DNA of 64,000 nucleotides from Euonymus europaeus (taxonomy: Eukaryota; Streptophyta; Magnoliopsida; Celastrales; Celastraceae). Position numbers and translations under genes: made by a program. The notes beneath the pieces are model-generated. The model made no database searches, had not been told where the DNA came from, and was given only the letters and a program-made list of their open reading frames with translations. Location: positions 8,933,001 to 8,997,000 of the forward strand of contig OY756957.1 in NCBI GenBank assembly GCA_963580455.1. The letters run 5' to 3'. Shown here piece after piece: positions 22,973-36,100 of the stretch (the stretch's first letter is position 1; every line of letters begins with the position of its first letter).

Positions 22973-24455
22973 TGTTAGAAAGAAGAGGATATCTTGGAGT
23001 TATTGTCGGAGAAGACGAAGTCATCTTCGACTATGTCTTTGGTAATCTTGGGCTTAGGGCTAGATTATGGGTTTATAAAGTTTTGGGCCTATCTTTTATT
23101 TGCTTTTGGGCACTTGTCTGGTCTGGCCCGGATATTTGGTTTCTTCTTCTTCGATCATCTTCAATGTAACCTGCAAGATGTATAACTAGTACAGTTAGGT
23201 AAAATCATGTTACCATTGCATAACATTTGTAAAAATAGCTTTCTTGTATATTGTATAGACAATGAGTGAATCAATACAATTGATTATACTACTTCTCTCT
23301 CCCTCTGCAACTTCTTTCTCTCTCTACTATCAGATGACAAACTTATGGAGATTGTTATTTTCATCAAAAACAAGATGGGCAATGAAGAACATGCATCTAC
23401 CTTAGTAAATCAACCTAATACTATCATTGTTGCAACAGGGGGTAAGATTCCTAAACTAAACTTGCATAAATGGATTATAGGTAGTGGTGCCACAGACCAT
23501 ATTGTCTGTGACACACAATTAATTGGATCATATGCTTCTGTGATTAATTCTATAGTGACACTACCAGATGGTAGCAAGTTGCCTATCACTCATTGGTCCT
23601 GTGAAACTAGGAGATAACTTAGTGTTAAAGGATGTTTTGTGTGTGTCTAAGTTCTCTTTTAACTTAATATCAGTGAGTAAATTGACAAGAGACAATTAAC
23701 ATATGTCTAAGTTTTATGAATGACAGCTATATAATGCAAGAGTTAGGCATTTACAAGAGGAATAGAATGAGAATTTTGCATGAAGGACTCTATTTAATGG
23801 ACACAAATTTGAAGAAGTGTCAACTAGTAGAAGAGAAGGCAGTAGATAAACATAAGTTGAATTTTGTTAGTGCTAAGGTGTGACATTATAGGTTAGGCTA
23901 CCCTTCACCTAATGTATCTAGATTACTGCCATCTAGTTTACATGGCCTTAAGGACTGTAATTTATGTTCATTCAGTAAAATAAAAAGAAAGCCTTTTGGA
24001 ATGAGTTCATCTACTATTAATCTCAATCTCCGAAAGCACCTATCCAAGCTGAACATTTGCTAATGCCCAGCTTGCAGTGGATGTTAGAGAGAAGAGGTTT
24101 TGCTGAAGTTACTGTCGGAGAAGACGAAGTCCTCTTCGACTATGTCTTTGGTAATCTTGGGCTTAGGGCTAGATTATGAGCTTATAAAGTTTTGCAGCCT
24201 ATCTTTTATTTGCTTTTGGGCTCTTGTCTAGTCCAACCCACATATTTGGTTTCTACTTCTTCAATCTTCATCTTCTGCTACTGAAACGGTAACCTGCAAG
24301 ATGTACAGCTAGTACAGTTAAGTCAAATCATGTTACCGTTGCATAGCATTTATATAAATAGCTTTCTTGTATATTGTATAGACAATGAGTTAATCAATAC
24401 AATTAATTATACTAATTCTCTCTCCCTCTGCAACTTCTTTCTCTCTCTACTATCT
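22973..24455 (+). mobile_element. copia element with large internal deletion
   Basis: Two related LTRs, 22973-23332 and 24082 to about 24455, both begin TGTTAGA and share GGTAATCTTGGGCTTAGGGC, then CTGCAAGATGTA, then TTGTATATTGTATAGACAATG. They end in a CTCTCTCTACTAT run. Only about 750 bp lie between them, so most of gag and pol has been lost. Numerous differences, including an extra segment near 24280 in the second LTR, make it older than the element at 14 kb. I found no clear flanking duplication, and the right end is uncertain by several bases. Confidence 0.75.
23345..24080 (+). pseudogene. copia protease and pre-integrase remnant
   Basis: The frame reads KLNLHKWIIGSGATDHIVCD, the copia protease site with Asp replaced by Gly (GSGATDH). 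A frameshift at about 23600 is followed by LGDNLVLKDVLCVSKFSFNL and ISVSKLTRDN, the usual stretch after the protease. A pre-integrase piece, YRLGYPSPNVSRLL then CNLCSFSKIKRKPF, ends near 24010. Everything downstream in pol is missing. Confidence 0.75.
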
Positions 24456-25114
24456 ACTGTGCGAATTCTTTACTTCTCAAAATAACTCCTCATAATTACA
24501 ACTAACAATCCAACTAATCTCTAGGACAAGTTTTCACCAAGATCCTCAGGTGGAGATATCTGAATCTCTAATTCCGAAAAAGAGGAGAAATTCAACTACT
24601 TAATGAGTAGAGCAATGACATTAAACTGCATTCAGAACATCGCAATGCCTGCTTGTTTCCGCTTTGAATAGAAATTTTTTATCAAGTGGCACCGAGTTGT
24701 TATAAAGCAGAGCTTATTCAGTGACTCAGTATATAGCCTCAAGAACATTTTACAAAGGAAGATACAACCTAATTTTACAGCATCAAGCACGAACACAAAA
24801 GGAATTTAAAAGTAGAATTAAAAAGTAATATATTAATAGTAACATAAGGGTAACTGTCGGATGACGGTCTCTACGACCTACATGATTTCCCTGTACTTGT
24901 ATTCGCATGCCTGCACAAGTAGATTGACAATGCAAATTCAGGTCATCGTTGAACAATTCAAGAGAATTAACTAGTTACAACAGAGAGGCATACCATGAAA
25001 AATGCATATAATTTAGCAGTTCCATGACTACAGAAAAGCTAGTGCTCAAATTACAGTGGTGAATGGTGATAATTACCAATGCTTAACTAAATTCACACTT
25101 ATCTTCTTTCTGCC
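24456..25114. other. Spacer and 3' flank of the SUVH pseudogene
   Basis: No reading frame of note. The part nearest 25114 would be the former 3' untranslated region of the SUVH gene, which reads leftward; the part near 24460 borders the copia LTR. No clear polyadenylation signal can be singled out. Confidence 0.35.
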
Positions 25115-28096
25115 TCAGTACATCCGACCAGTGCACTCTGAAGAGCCACAGTAACAATTCTTCTTCTTAATATTGCCATCAGAATCATAAACCTGATCTA
25201 TCATGTAATTGTAATGGTAAGTCAACTCCTTCAGTGGAGGAATGTTCTCCGCGGCAAACATCATAATGTGAGGAATCCTCTTGTCCTCGTGGTCATATAG
25301 GACATTCTGGGCATAAAGATTAGGGGAACAACTTGGTTGATGAATCTCCCAACATTTCCATACCTCGCGGCATCAATGGTGAAGCCAACACATTTGACAA
25401 CTTCATGGGAAGTTGATTGTGTCTCATGCATCATAGTTGAACGTTCATTCCAAAGATTACCATCATTGTAGTTGTCCCCAATATCAAACAGATACTCATC
25501 ATTACCAGTTCTTTTTTCAGCTTCAGTCTCTTCAAGAAGCTCTCCCGCATACTCACATATGAAACTGCCTGAAGGAATAAAATCTAGAGATCTCAGGCCC
25601 CAGCCCGAGATTCAGTTTTAAAAATCTCAAGTTGAAATTTGATGCCTAGTTGGCTGACTCTATTATAGCAAGAGTGCGGACACTTGCAAGATGGACCACA
25701 CTCATAGACAAGGGGCTTTGCTTCAACAATAGCACCATTGTGGTTATATGGGATCTCACCTCCATTCTTGGCCACACAAGAACATTTCCCCGATTCTAAG
25801 CATCCATTCAAACAATGACATCCCTTAGGAAGAAGAGAGTGGTACCATTCTGGATATATCATGCTAGTCACATACTTGAAGGATGGGGGCTTTTCATCAT
25901 CTATTGTATTAACAGCAGATATCGGAATTGGCTCTTTCCCTCGTGAAATATCATCCACACAGACACCCTGGCGTACCTTAATTTTTTTTTGACTGCTTAA
26001 CTTCTTTCCATGCAAGCTCTGGCTGCCCTGGAATACGCTTTAACCTAAATTTAACGACCTTACTACCATGTGGCGCTATTTGCTCCCAATAATCCTCCAC
26101 TAAATATAACCCATCATATACATAAGTTCGACCTCTTGCCTCTGATGTATCAAAAGCCCAATCCTCACCGCGAATAACCCTTACGGGATTCTGTGCATTC
26201 TTACTATTTGCCAAAGCAAGATTCCCTCTTTCAAGCTTTTGATCTACATGTTCCTTGTTCCCGCCATTCACCACATTCCCGCCTGAGCCTGTATAAATTA
26301 AGACATCTGAGTCCAACTCATTATCATAGCCGCCAGAAGCTACAACGCTTACAGAAAGAGAAATTTTTCCTTGCTTCACGAAGTCTATGCCACCTTGAGT
26401 TTGGCGATGCATACCAATAATATTAAGCTCCACCCGGTATTGAAACTCATCACCAACTTCAACTCCTGGGACAGATCCAATTATTTTATCCGTGTTAATA
26501 TAACTGTTTTTGTCCTTGAGAATTTTCGCTGCTTGACAATCAATCCTCCTGTGTCGATCCGACAGAGAGCTTGGAACAGACGCAATGTCTCCCTCACCTT
26601 GTTTCGAGTGACAATCCGATAACAATCATTACTTCTATCAGTCAAATTAATGGGGCAGGATGGAGGGATGCTCACATAAATATTATGTGCACCCACATTA
26701 GACACTTCATCCTGCTGTGTAGAATTTTTGTATTGAAAAGCATTTTGAGTGGAAGATGAACTGTGCCTAGCAAATGTCCCTCCAGATTTTACTGCTTTAA
26801 CATTCGTTGGCTTCACAACAGATTTAGACCTTTCTAGCAATAAAGGATGATGTTTCTTCCCTGTACTTTTAGCTATACCTCAAGCCACATTAGGTTTGGA
26901 GGATCCTTTAACCAGCCTCCAAGGAGAATTTGATTCCACCATGAGACCTATCACAATCCTTCTTTCTGAGGTAAATTCCAAATCATCAAAATCTTCAGAC
27001 ACATCATGGCCAACAGTTTTCACCCTCGTGAAACCAACAAAGTCTTTCCGCATACCTTCGGCAAAACTCTTGTCCATTCTGACAGCAATATTCGGTTTTG
27101 TATTCTCCAGTGAAGTAATAATTTTATCTTGCTTCCTTATTCTTTTAGGAATCTCTTCAGATTCAACTTTAAGTTTGTCCCTGACAGATTTAGGATTATA
27201 TCCTTCCAATTTGTTAGTCTGATCATCTTCTCCGCCAACATCCACTGCCATTCCCTTCACATTAGTCTGCACTGTCCCTTTCAGTGGCTCGTCTTTGCTA
27301 TCAAACTTTCGTTTCCCAAACACCTACGTTCTGAAGAATCTAGAACTTTCATATGCTTTTCCTTGCTTAGACATTGAACATATCTCCCACAATTTGGAGG
27401 GAAGTCTCTAACCGCAGAAACTCGTCTTCGAGGAGGATAACTTCTAGCCAAAGTTTTCTCCAGATCATTCCCATTAGGGTATGCAGTGGAATTATCATGA
27501 AGTGGCAACAATGTCGAAGGAACCAACTCTTCATCCAGAGCAGCATCATCAACCTGGCAAGAATTGTTTACTGCGTCACATGTTTCTTGTTCAAAAGCTT
27601 CCAGTGGTGTACTCATTCTAGCATTATCCAAAGCTCCCACCACCTCAGACAAATCTACCGCTTTCATTTTCTTGATATTCATTGATGTATGCCCATATTT
27701 GAGATGTGCTGAAATCTTAGGTCTTTCAAATTCAGATTCAAAAGTATTTTGTTGCCCAAGCATTTCCACATGAACTGAACTCTGCTGTACACTGGTAGAC
27801 TGGGTCCCAAACCCAGTTTCAGATAGTTGAATATTACCATCTTTGTACCTACCCTCCAAATCCTCAACTGCATTGTTATGGGCCTCCACTTTGTCTGGTC
27901 TCAAACTGATCCCAGCAGCAAAACGTCCACACCCCGGCGGGAAATCTCGAACAGCAGAAACTCTTCTCTGCTTGTACTTGGGCAGCCCTATATATGAAGA
28001 TAAGTGGTCATTTTCCATCATTTTTCTTCCTGATCTCCCCTCTGAATGGCTACCACTGCTCAAGTTACCCACTGTTGTTGACTTTGCATGCAACAC
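25115..28096 (-). pseudogene. SUVH5/6-like histone H3K9 methyltransferase pseudogene
   Basis: The intact family methylates histone H3 lysine 9 in the nucleus and binds methylated DNA through its SRA domain. All parts are recognisable on the minus strand. Two N-terminal RRVSAVRDFPP-type repeats lie at 27960 and 27420. The SRA/YDG domain (26500-26020) has GVEVGDEFQYRVEL and RTYVYDGLYLVEDYW. The Cys-rich pre-SET lies at 25850-25660, then SET, and post-SET CYCGSSEC. It ends at TGA 25117-25115. Lesions: frameshift near 27315, in-frame TGA near 26880, deletion with frameshift near 26550, frameshift in an A9 run at 25983, a 1-bp loss near 25606 in the SRGWG motif, and a 2-bp loss near 25333 that destroys NHSC. 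No in-frame ATG precedes the first repeat before a stop at 28121. The coding region is intronless, as is usual for SUVH genes. Confidence 0.87.
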
Positions 28097-29157
28097 ACTG
28101 TCTACAAACCTGATACCAACTCATGAAACAAACAATGAAGCGCGCCCAAAAACCAACTTAAATGCCATAATAATTATCATTGACATAAGAGTGAGTCGCA
28201 GATTAAACAGAAATCAACATAAAACTAGCCCCGACGCCCAATAAATCTAAAATTAAAAATAAATTTCATTTTTTAGAAACTAGGGAAATCCTATGCTTTG
28301 CACAATTGAACCAAAGAGACTTGAAGTGGCCCCTCACCACCAGCATTAGGAAGACCGCAGGCCTATTCTTGTTATGGAGACTCGAACCAGGGTTGTCACC
28401 AAGCTAGTCCAACTTATCCAGACCTCGGAAGACAATGACCAAAGGCGCTATTAGTCCACAAACAGTTGATCGCAAGTGAAGAAAAGGGTCCAATCAACTC
28501 AGTTGTTAACATCATGAGTTCCATTACTTTCACGAGCACCAGGCCATCACACCATATACACTATGTAAATGCTGATTAACCAATGGCACCCGAGAAAACC
28601 CAAAACTTAATCTCAAAAGACATGGATTCTGTTATTATCTCTCAAAAAAACTGTTCAAAACAGAATTGTAAAAGACTTTGTGATACCCATTATGTCAAAT
28701 ACAACATGATAAGGTTCGTTCAGGCATTCTAAAGGGCAGATAGCTTTTGGCGTTCCAAGACATGTTGTAATACGGGAGATTATCAAAAGCATAGCGAAGA
28801 CACCAATACTGAGGGCAACAACGCAAAAACTACGCCACCAACCAAAATATTCAACCAAACAAAAGACAGGATAACAAAATAAGAAAAAAAGACCCTAGAA
28901 ACAAATGAAAAGCCAAATCAGATCGAGGTGCATGAAGCATAAAAGAGAGATTTGCAGAAATACAGAGAGACAGAGAGACCGTACCGGTGAACGCTATTGT
29001 GAAAAGCTGACCACAGCAAGAATATAGGCGAGTAAATTCAGATATAAGTATCAGTGAAAAACGAGCTTGCAAGCTTTTCCGAAGCCGTGAGGAGCCAATT
29101 TCTGGTTTGCAGGGGAGAGACAGAGACAAAGACAGACGTAACTTCTAGCTTTGTGGC
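28097..29157 (-). other. Upstream region of the SUVH pseudogene
   Basis: About 1.06 kb with no gene. A donor-like ACCG|GTACGG (minus strand, near 28984) and acceptor-like CAG sequences near 28108 would allow a 5'-leader intron, which several SUVH genes have; this is inference. A SINE-like segment lies inside at 28290-28460. Confidence 0.35.
28290..28460 (-). repeat. tRNA-derived SINE-like segment
   Basis: On the minus strand, GGTTCGAGTCTCC (28388-28376) is a near-perfect Pol III B box. An A-box-like CTAGCTTGGTG lies just upstream, but closer than in a normal tRNA. The boundaries are guesses because I see no target duplication or poly-A end. Confidence 0.35.
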
Positions 29158-29363
29158 ATGGAAACAGCTTTGTTGCTTTCAGTCTTCAGTAACTACGGGC
29201 TAGACTTGATGGGCCAAGCCCACTTATCTCTACCAACTTCGCGGGCCTCATTGTTGGTTTCTAACTGTCATCAACCGCGTCAAAATGGCGGGAATAGTTT
29301 TATGAAAAAAAAAAACAGACCACGCAAACGGCGGAGAACGAAACCCAAACGGACAAGACGCAA

Positions 29364-29585
29364 TTGTCTTTTGGATATGAAGGACTTTCCGAGAAGATGA
29401 AGAACAGTGATCCTGAGCTTCGAACGTCCAACTCAGCCAAGTATCATCATCTCAAGAAAACTGCAAAGACATTGGAGAAACTGGTAGGTGCAATGCAAAA
29501 GGCATTAAAGAGGTTTTCGTGGTTTTCTGAGAGAGCTGGGCATTGCATAATCACCAATAATGTCGAAATATTGACCGAAACTTGA
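29364..29585 (+). CDS. Doubtful small reading frame, function unknown
   Basis: 73 codons that end with a stop at 29583. The middle is Lys-rich and helical-looking (YHHLKKTAKTLEKLVGAMQK). An overlapping frame upstream (29158-29400) is very basic at its end (KKKNRPRKRRRTKPKRTRRN). The two could be one broken or spliced product facing away from the SUVH pseudogene, but I found no splice sites that join them convincingly. I do not recognise a family. It may be chance or a gene remnant. Confidence 0.2.
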   Translation: MSFGYEGLSEKMKNSDPELRTSNSAKYHHLKKTAKTLEKLVGAMQKALKRFSWFSERAGHCIITNNVEILTET

Positions 29586-29589
29586 AGAA

Positions 29590-30187
29590 AGCTCCGCGAA
29601 GAGGGAGCTCGGATGGACCTTAGAAATAACTCTTAAACTAGAGTAAAAAAAAAAATCCTACAGAACAACCAGCGCCATTTTGCCATTTCTTTCTCTCTTC
29701 AGTCTTCACATCCAAGTTAGCAAAATCTGATCTACCAACGAAGGTACAATTATGCAAAGGGATTCTTCACCATCTTTCATAAAGGATGCACTTAGTATGT
29801 TCACGCCTTCACTGACAGTGCAGGGTTAGTAATGGTTGCATACATATAGTTGCCACCCAACAAAACAAGTAGAACCAAGAGTTGCAATACCAAAAAACTA
29901 AAAATTTCATGCATAAATGAGAATATTACCACCTCTTTTGCACTTATGAGCTGTATATTACATCCTGTTTTCAACCTATACAATAAAATAAAATCCACCC
30001 GAATTCATCTCTTGAAGCATGAAAAGTGTTTGAGAAGATTGCAGGGGAATTAAAAAGCAACCACCAAACCACATTCACAAGCTTTTATGCATTTGATATG
30101 CAAAACAAGTTGCCCCAGTCATGACATGCCGCAGAAGCTGCATCTGTTATTAGGCCAAGTGATCCAAGTTTCATTTTACAAACATTG
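29590..30187 (-). other. 3' flank / probable 3' untranslated region of the GATA gene
   Basis: No coding sequence. The part adjoining 30187 should be the 3' untranslated region of the GATA26-like gene. An AATAAA-like signal for leftward transcription was not clearly distinguishable among several A/T runs. Confidence 0.35.
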
Positions 30188-33100
30188 CTATGGACGAACA
30201 AGATGTGGGTATATACTGCTACAACTAGTGCTCGCTTGTTGGCCAAAACTTATACTTGGGTTAAGGAGCTCTGCCTGTGGGAATGAGCTGTTTGAGGGCA
30301 CATCCAGCAGCAGATCCTGGTCAGGACTTTCATCAACAAAATGGAGAGAGTCCAGCATAAGAGAGCTACTTTCAGGAGGCAATGCAAATAGGCTTCGAGG
30401 ACTAAAGCGAGAGCTATCATTGTCTATGAGTTCTTTGTATTCATATGATGCGTTCATGATAACCCTTTTCGGGCTCTTTATCACACCCTTTGCTTCTGAA
30501 AAATGAAACACAATTTTAAGCACAGTTCCATGTAAACTATTGTATATGTTTAAGCACCCACAAATAATATTTACTGAAAAGAAGCTGCAATTTTTAATTT
30601 TTTAAACTTATTTAAAGATAGTCAATCAAAACAAATCACTATCATTTTTAACACTAGGAAAAGGATGAGAAGGATGCACTGTTCATTTTTTGGTGAAAAG
30701 AGATCTATAAACCATCGATATCAATGGTCCTCTACCGCTGCTCACTCAGATAAGCCATCAGTCTATCCTTCAATACCTTAAACATTGTGGTGCCAATACT
30801 CGATACTAATGTCAGCTCCAAAAGGATGATTAGGATGTATTACATATGCAATCTCATTTGTAGCTGGTTACGTGTCATCGCCACATCAGTATCCAACTAT
30901 GTTTCAGTTTACAAAGACAAGTTTTTCCTTCAAATTTTAACGAGTGTACAAAAAGATGATAGAAGAAAGGTACCATGATAGTGTTTTCAGAAATCTAGCT
31001 TCAGTAATTTCAATCCATGTCACAACCATTGACACTTGAATCCATATAAATTATTCATTATAATAAAGCAGACAAATTCTTCCAGCTATTTGCTATGAGA
31101 CATGTTATTTAACCTTTTGCAATGTCAAAGCTCGGCCATTGCTAGTGTATTTTCTTCCACCTTAAAAATAAGCTCAACTCCATAATATGATATAATGAGG
31201 CGAAAGATTTGACTAACCCGGAATTTTATGATTTTGACTGTCACGTGATCTCTTGATGATGACTGAACTATTCGATGCTATGGCGTTTGGTCCTCTCCCA
31301 ACAACAAGTCTTCCAGGGCTATTCTGCGGTAAAAAAAAAAAGAACGGTAGGTAGCAATGCAACCTGATTCCACTCTCCAAATAATTTATGGGTAGATGTC
31401 ATTTTCATCCAATAAAACTTGCAAGTACAGAAAGCAACCCAAACCTTCAGCTGATGATAATGTTCAACCCATTTGCATTTCTTTAAATTGAATAACGCAA
31501 GCCTTTTCAAAGTCTTATAGTCTTCAGTCTTTGCACCTGAGAAGGAGATATCGAACACTCCTTCTGCCAGCAGTTGCTGAAAGGAAGACAAGTTCTCTTT
31601 GAATTGAGGACTATCGAACATGTTTCCAAGGCTGCAAATGCAAATGCAACAATTCAGCGGAATTAATAATCAGGCCTCAACTTATTGGGAACTTGCTTAT
31701 TCAGTTTTATGAAATTGATTGGACACAAATTCTATTCTTGTACAGTAAAAAATCAAGAACATATATATGATTGGTCACTACACTTATTTTTTACAGTTGA
31801 CATAAACCCCTTCTGAAAAATTATATTTGAATACAAAAACCCAGGGAAATTGAATATCAGAGTGACGACTCGAGCTAGACTTCAACACTGCAAATATTGA
31901 AGTAATACACCTATAAGTGCAACTTTGCAACAATGCATTTTGTCTCTCAAATTAACAGATAGTTCATTCTACGAAAGTGACTCACAATTCAGAAAATACT
32001 AGCAGTGGTTAAAAAATAGAAAATCGAACGAATGTCATGTACCAACCTATCAGGAAGCTTGGCAGTATCAAGCGAGGGTAAATATTTAAATAACAGCTGC
32101 TGCTCCTCATTTGACAAACTTTTATTGAACTCCTCGATGTTAAGAATATCCTTCACCAAAAAAAAAAGACAACTATGATATGCTTAAAGAACACATAAGA
32201 TGAACGTGTTCCAAAAGGTTACTCAATATAAGACTAAATATCACTTTCCAGCTGGAAAAGCTAATAATAGATAGGCAAAAAATAAAAAAAATACCATTTG
32301 AGAGAGAGAGGATGTTATATTGATATATTAAAATATTAAAATGGACAACAAATATACACAGTTGAAGACATTTTTTTAGCTGTGACTAAGTATTTCTCGT
32401 TCGAAGAATATTCACATCAATATAGACACCAACTTCCAGATTATTGAGAAACCACGTACAATGTTCAAAAAAAATTCACAATATCAGATATATAAGCAAC
32501 AGCTCAGGCTCAATATGCTTCTAAAAGAGCCATGTATTACTTAGTTGATTTTTTTTTTTGCGAAAAGCAAGCATACCATCAGATAATAACCTGATGACTG
32601 ATGTTTGACAAAATTGGAACTGTAGAAACCATCAAAGAAAATATAAATGATGAAAGCTTACATTGAAATCCATATTACACAATGGTGAACCACGACTTCC
32701 CAAAAGTTGTAGTTTTTCATGCTGAAACTTGTCCCTGAAATTCCAAAAAAAAAATTGAACAATTAACTATGCTGAGAGTATTCTTTTTCAATTTCTTCTT
32801 TCTTGTATGTAGGAGTGACTAAAATGTAGCTCAGCTGCATTTAATTCAGGCCAATACTTCAAAAACATTTGTATCCCATATGATGCAGTAAATCCACAAA
32901 TCAACCGCCTTGTAACATGATTCACAACTTACAATAACACTAGAATTTGTGGGAAATTACACAACCGAGGCAGTCCAGTATTTCTTCCCATGTTTAAAGC
33001 CTATGTATCCACCAATCCCCATGTACGTATTCATTGATGACTTGATTGATGTGTTGAATTATATCTTTCAGAGGCCGCATGGACTACAACATCCTATTTG

Positions 33101-36100
33101 AGCTAAAAGCTAAAACCTAGTTTACAAATACTAACAAACAATTGACTAAAATTCTTCTGCCAGTCCTAATACTACGTATGAATACCTTTTAGGTTGCTGT
33201 TGTTGCATCCCTTGTCCCATAGCTTGTTTAGCTTTTTCATTCACATAACTTACTGCATTGACACTCGTATTCACGTTATCCACAGGAAGGGTAACAGAAC
33301 GTGAATATGCCTCGTTTGTCGAGTATTGTCGGTTTTCAACTGTCAGAGAACTTGCTTCAGATTCTTCATCTCGAGCTATTGAGCTAGGATGTCTAATGAG
33401 AATGCTTCCATGTCCTATCTCAACAGAAACCATTGGTGTTTCACACTCAAAAAGCAAATCCTCTTCAGAAGATCCAGAGAAGTATGAAGGCTGTTGCTCA
33501 TGCAAAATAGTACATAAGTCTTTTGTAAGTTTCTCAACAGGAGAAGGCTTTGGAAGATTGACACAGGTCCTCTTCAAGGAGGGAACTGTTGAGTCCCACA
33601 CAACTGACTGAGCTGGACCTGCAAATGTTGAAGAAGAAGCTGCTTAAAGACAACATGATGGAGCAAAATAGGAATGAGAAGTGTTAAACCTTAGCAAATT
33701 TACATCACAGTTCTTTATCAACAAAAATTGTGCTGATAAAGAGGGGCAAGAAGTCCTGAGCTACTTCAAACTGAATCTGCTTAAAGCAATAGACTGCCTT
33801 AAATAGGTCTGCCTTAGGGAAAGCCTGAGATTATGCTAACGTCAGATAATCAATTACATTAAAGAATCTTTGATTAAAAGAACTCAAGGACACATTTTGG
33901 CTCCTTTTAGCAAAGGAAATTACCATTGGAGAAGGCATGTGCCACAATGATTATTACAAGGATTAAAAATAGCTAAATTTCCATTTGCAGAGTTTCCATA
34001 GTATGCAACATATAACTAACTAAATCTTCATTCATTTATTCAAACCATAAAAAATTATCTATCTGTTGTAGAGTCAAGCAGATGCGAATGCAAATTTTCA
34101 GCCGACATTTAACCTGTCAAATCACTGGCATCCCAACTGCCAAATTGAGCATAGCTTTCAGAGTTAGATATTGCTGAACCAGAACTTGACCTATTACTAG
34201 TATCTTCATCTACAACCTTCCGGAAACCCTGGATGTTGTCAGGAGCAAACTCTGCATTTATCATGCTGTCATGACTTAGCTTCCGTTTTAGAAGTTTCAG
34301 TTCTTTGTTCTTATTTATAGATATGCTCTTCACTCTGGACACCCTATGATCCTCATAATCATCAGGGTCGGCACGAGCATGGAGTGGAGTATAGTTTGCA
34401 AGAGTTCCCTTTGTCCGCCATCGAGATCCACATGCATTGCACAATACTGGCTTGTCAGGAGGCCCATTGCGCCAGAGAGGGGTGCCTGTTTCAAAGCTTG
34501 GAGTCAACAATTGATGCATATTTAAAATCACCGTTTACAATAACTCCTAAACTTAAAGCTGTAATGTCTGGAAAAAAAAGAACTGAGCCCATCCAAAACA
34601 AGTGAGAGAGAGTCAAGCGATACAGAAAATCACTAATAAAAATATCCAAAGAAACTGAATTGTGTTTATCAATATCAGAGAAGAAACTGTTCAAAATAGG
34701 AGGTGTAGTTGTAAGCCATGAAAAAAGAACTAGTCAGCAACTGCTTATGTGAATGTTTTGTTTTTCATTCACACTGGCAGTTCGAAAATACATCTAGCAT
34801 TTTATTCAACTGACCATGCAACAACGAGAAGCAAATGTCCAGACTCTAGTGCAAAGCATTGTCCTAAAAATTTGTCTATTACAAGATAAATTGATATAGG
34901 AATGATTTGTCACACCATAATAAACAGATCAAGACCATCAGGATAGACATCTTCCAGCCTCTCAACCAAGAATCTAGCTCTATTATGGGTTTACTGGTGC
35001 TCTTCAAGCAACTCTAGTCAATGAAAAATCCAAGAGGCCCAGAAACTGAAAATACCCAGCGAAACTTAAGACTGAAAAGTAGTCAGGTGAATGTTGTTCA
35101 CTGAGAGAAAGAGATAGATCATGCAACCCTTGAGATGCTCATGGGACAAAAGTTTTCAGAAGTAGATATCTTACACGGGCAATGGATATATTACAAGAGA
35201 AAATGTCAAAAATGTCAATAGTATAGTAGACTTGCGATTATGCATTAAACATGCAGAAGACTTAGGTGGTGGTATTTTTTATTCAACAAGCCTATCCTTT
35301 CAATACTCAAAAGACAAATGAACGTCATCCATAGGTATAATCATTCAAAAGGAAATGTCAGGAAGGCAGCTAGGGTCATACGAACAAGTAATTAATAAGA
35401 AAAAGTAAGAGGAATGAGAGCTTATTTTTGTACAGCTAGTCATGTGATTTTCAATTTTAGTGTAAATGCCTATGTGTACTGTCAAGACCAGTAGTGCCAA
35501 GTTAGAATGGATCGGAAATCAAAACAGAACAGTATTGTTTGTTAGAGTGTTCATTCAACAGACTATTATTTCTATTTTTTTTTTTCCATAGCATCAGTTA
35601 CAAAACTGAACCTCCCAAGTTGTAACCACTGGCTTCTCACACATACTACCAGCTTAGGCAGCTAATCGGCTGTTGTGGTGTTCAGTATCTGCAGCACCTG
35701 CAGAAAATCTATTCAGCAGTGCCAGCTATTGCTTGTCCTAAGCTTCAAAACTCTGTCAAAAGGGAGGTAAAAGCATAAGAGAATGAAGAAGAAATTATAG
35801 GCCTCGTATAAGGAACAATGCCTACTTATAAAGAGGATGATGGGCAAAAAGAAAGATATGAGTTGGGTGTTAAGGGTGCAGTAGAGAGAATGGTTGAAAA
35901 GAATTATCTTTTGGAATGATTAGCTCATTGTGTAGTTACTCCGACATTTAGAACCCATAGAAAAGCTCTATCCCACAACTTTTTCAGAAATTGAACTGAA
36001 ATGCTTCAAGAAACAAAGGCACAAGCCTAAAAAAGAGGCTGCCATTGAGTGTGGGAAGGAACAATGAAAGGACAAACACTCAAAAGTCCAGTACACAGAG

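Noticed and set aside
26193..26840. Several plus-strand frames opposite the SUVH pseudogene
   Set aside because: They overlap the SRA and linker coding sequence on the other strand and show no domain; they are mirror frames.
27281..28096. Reading the SUVH N-terminal 271 codons as a separate gene
   Set aside because: The frame continues in shifted pieces through SRA, pre-SET, SET and post-SET in normal order, so it is one broken gene.
33258..33611. 117-codon plus-strand frame
   Set aside because: It lies opposite exon 3 of the GATA gene, whose splice phases and family match are clear.
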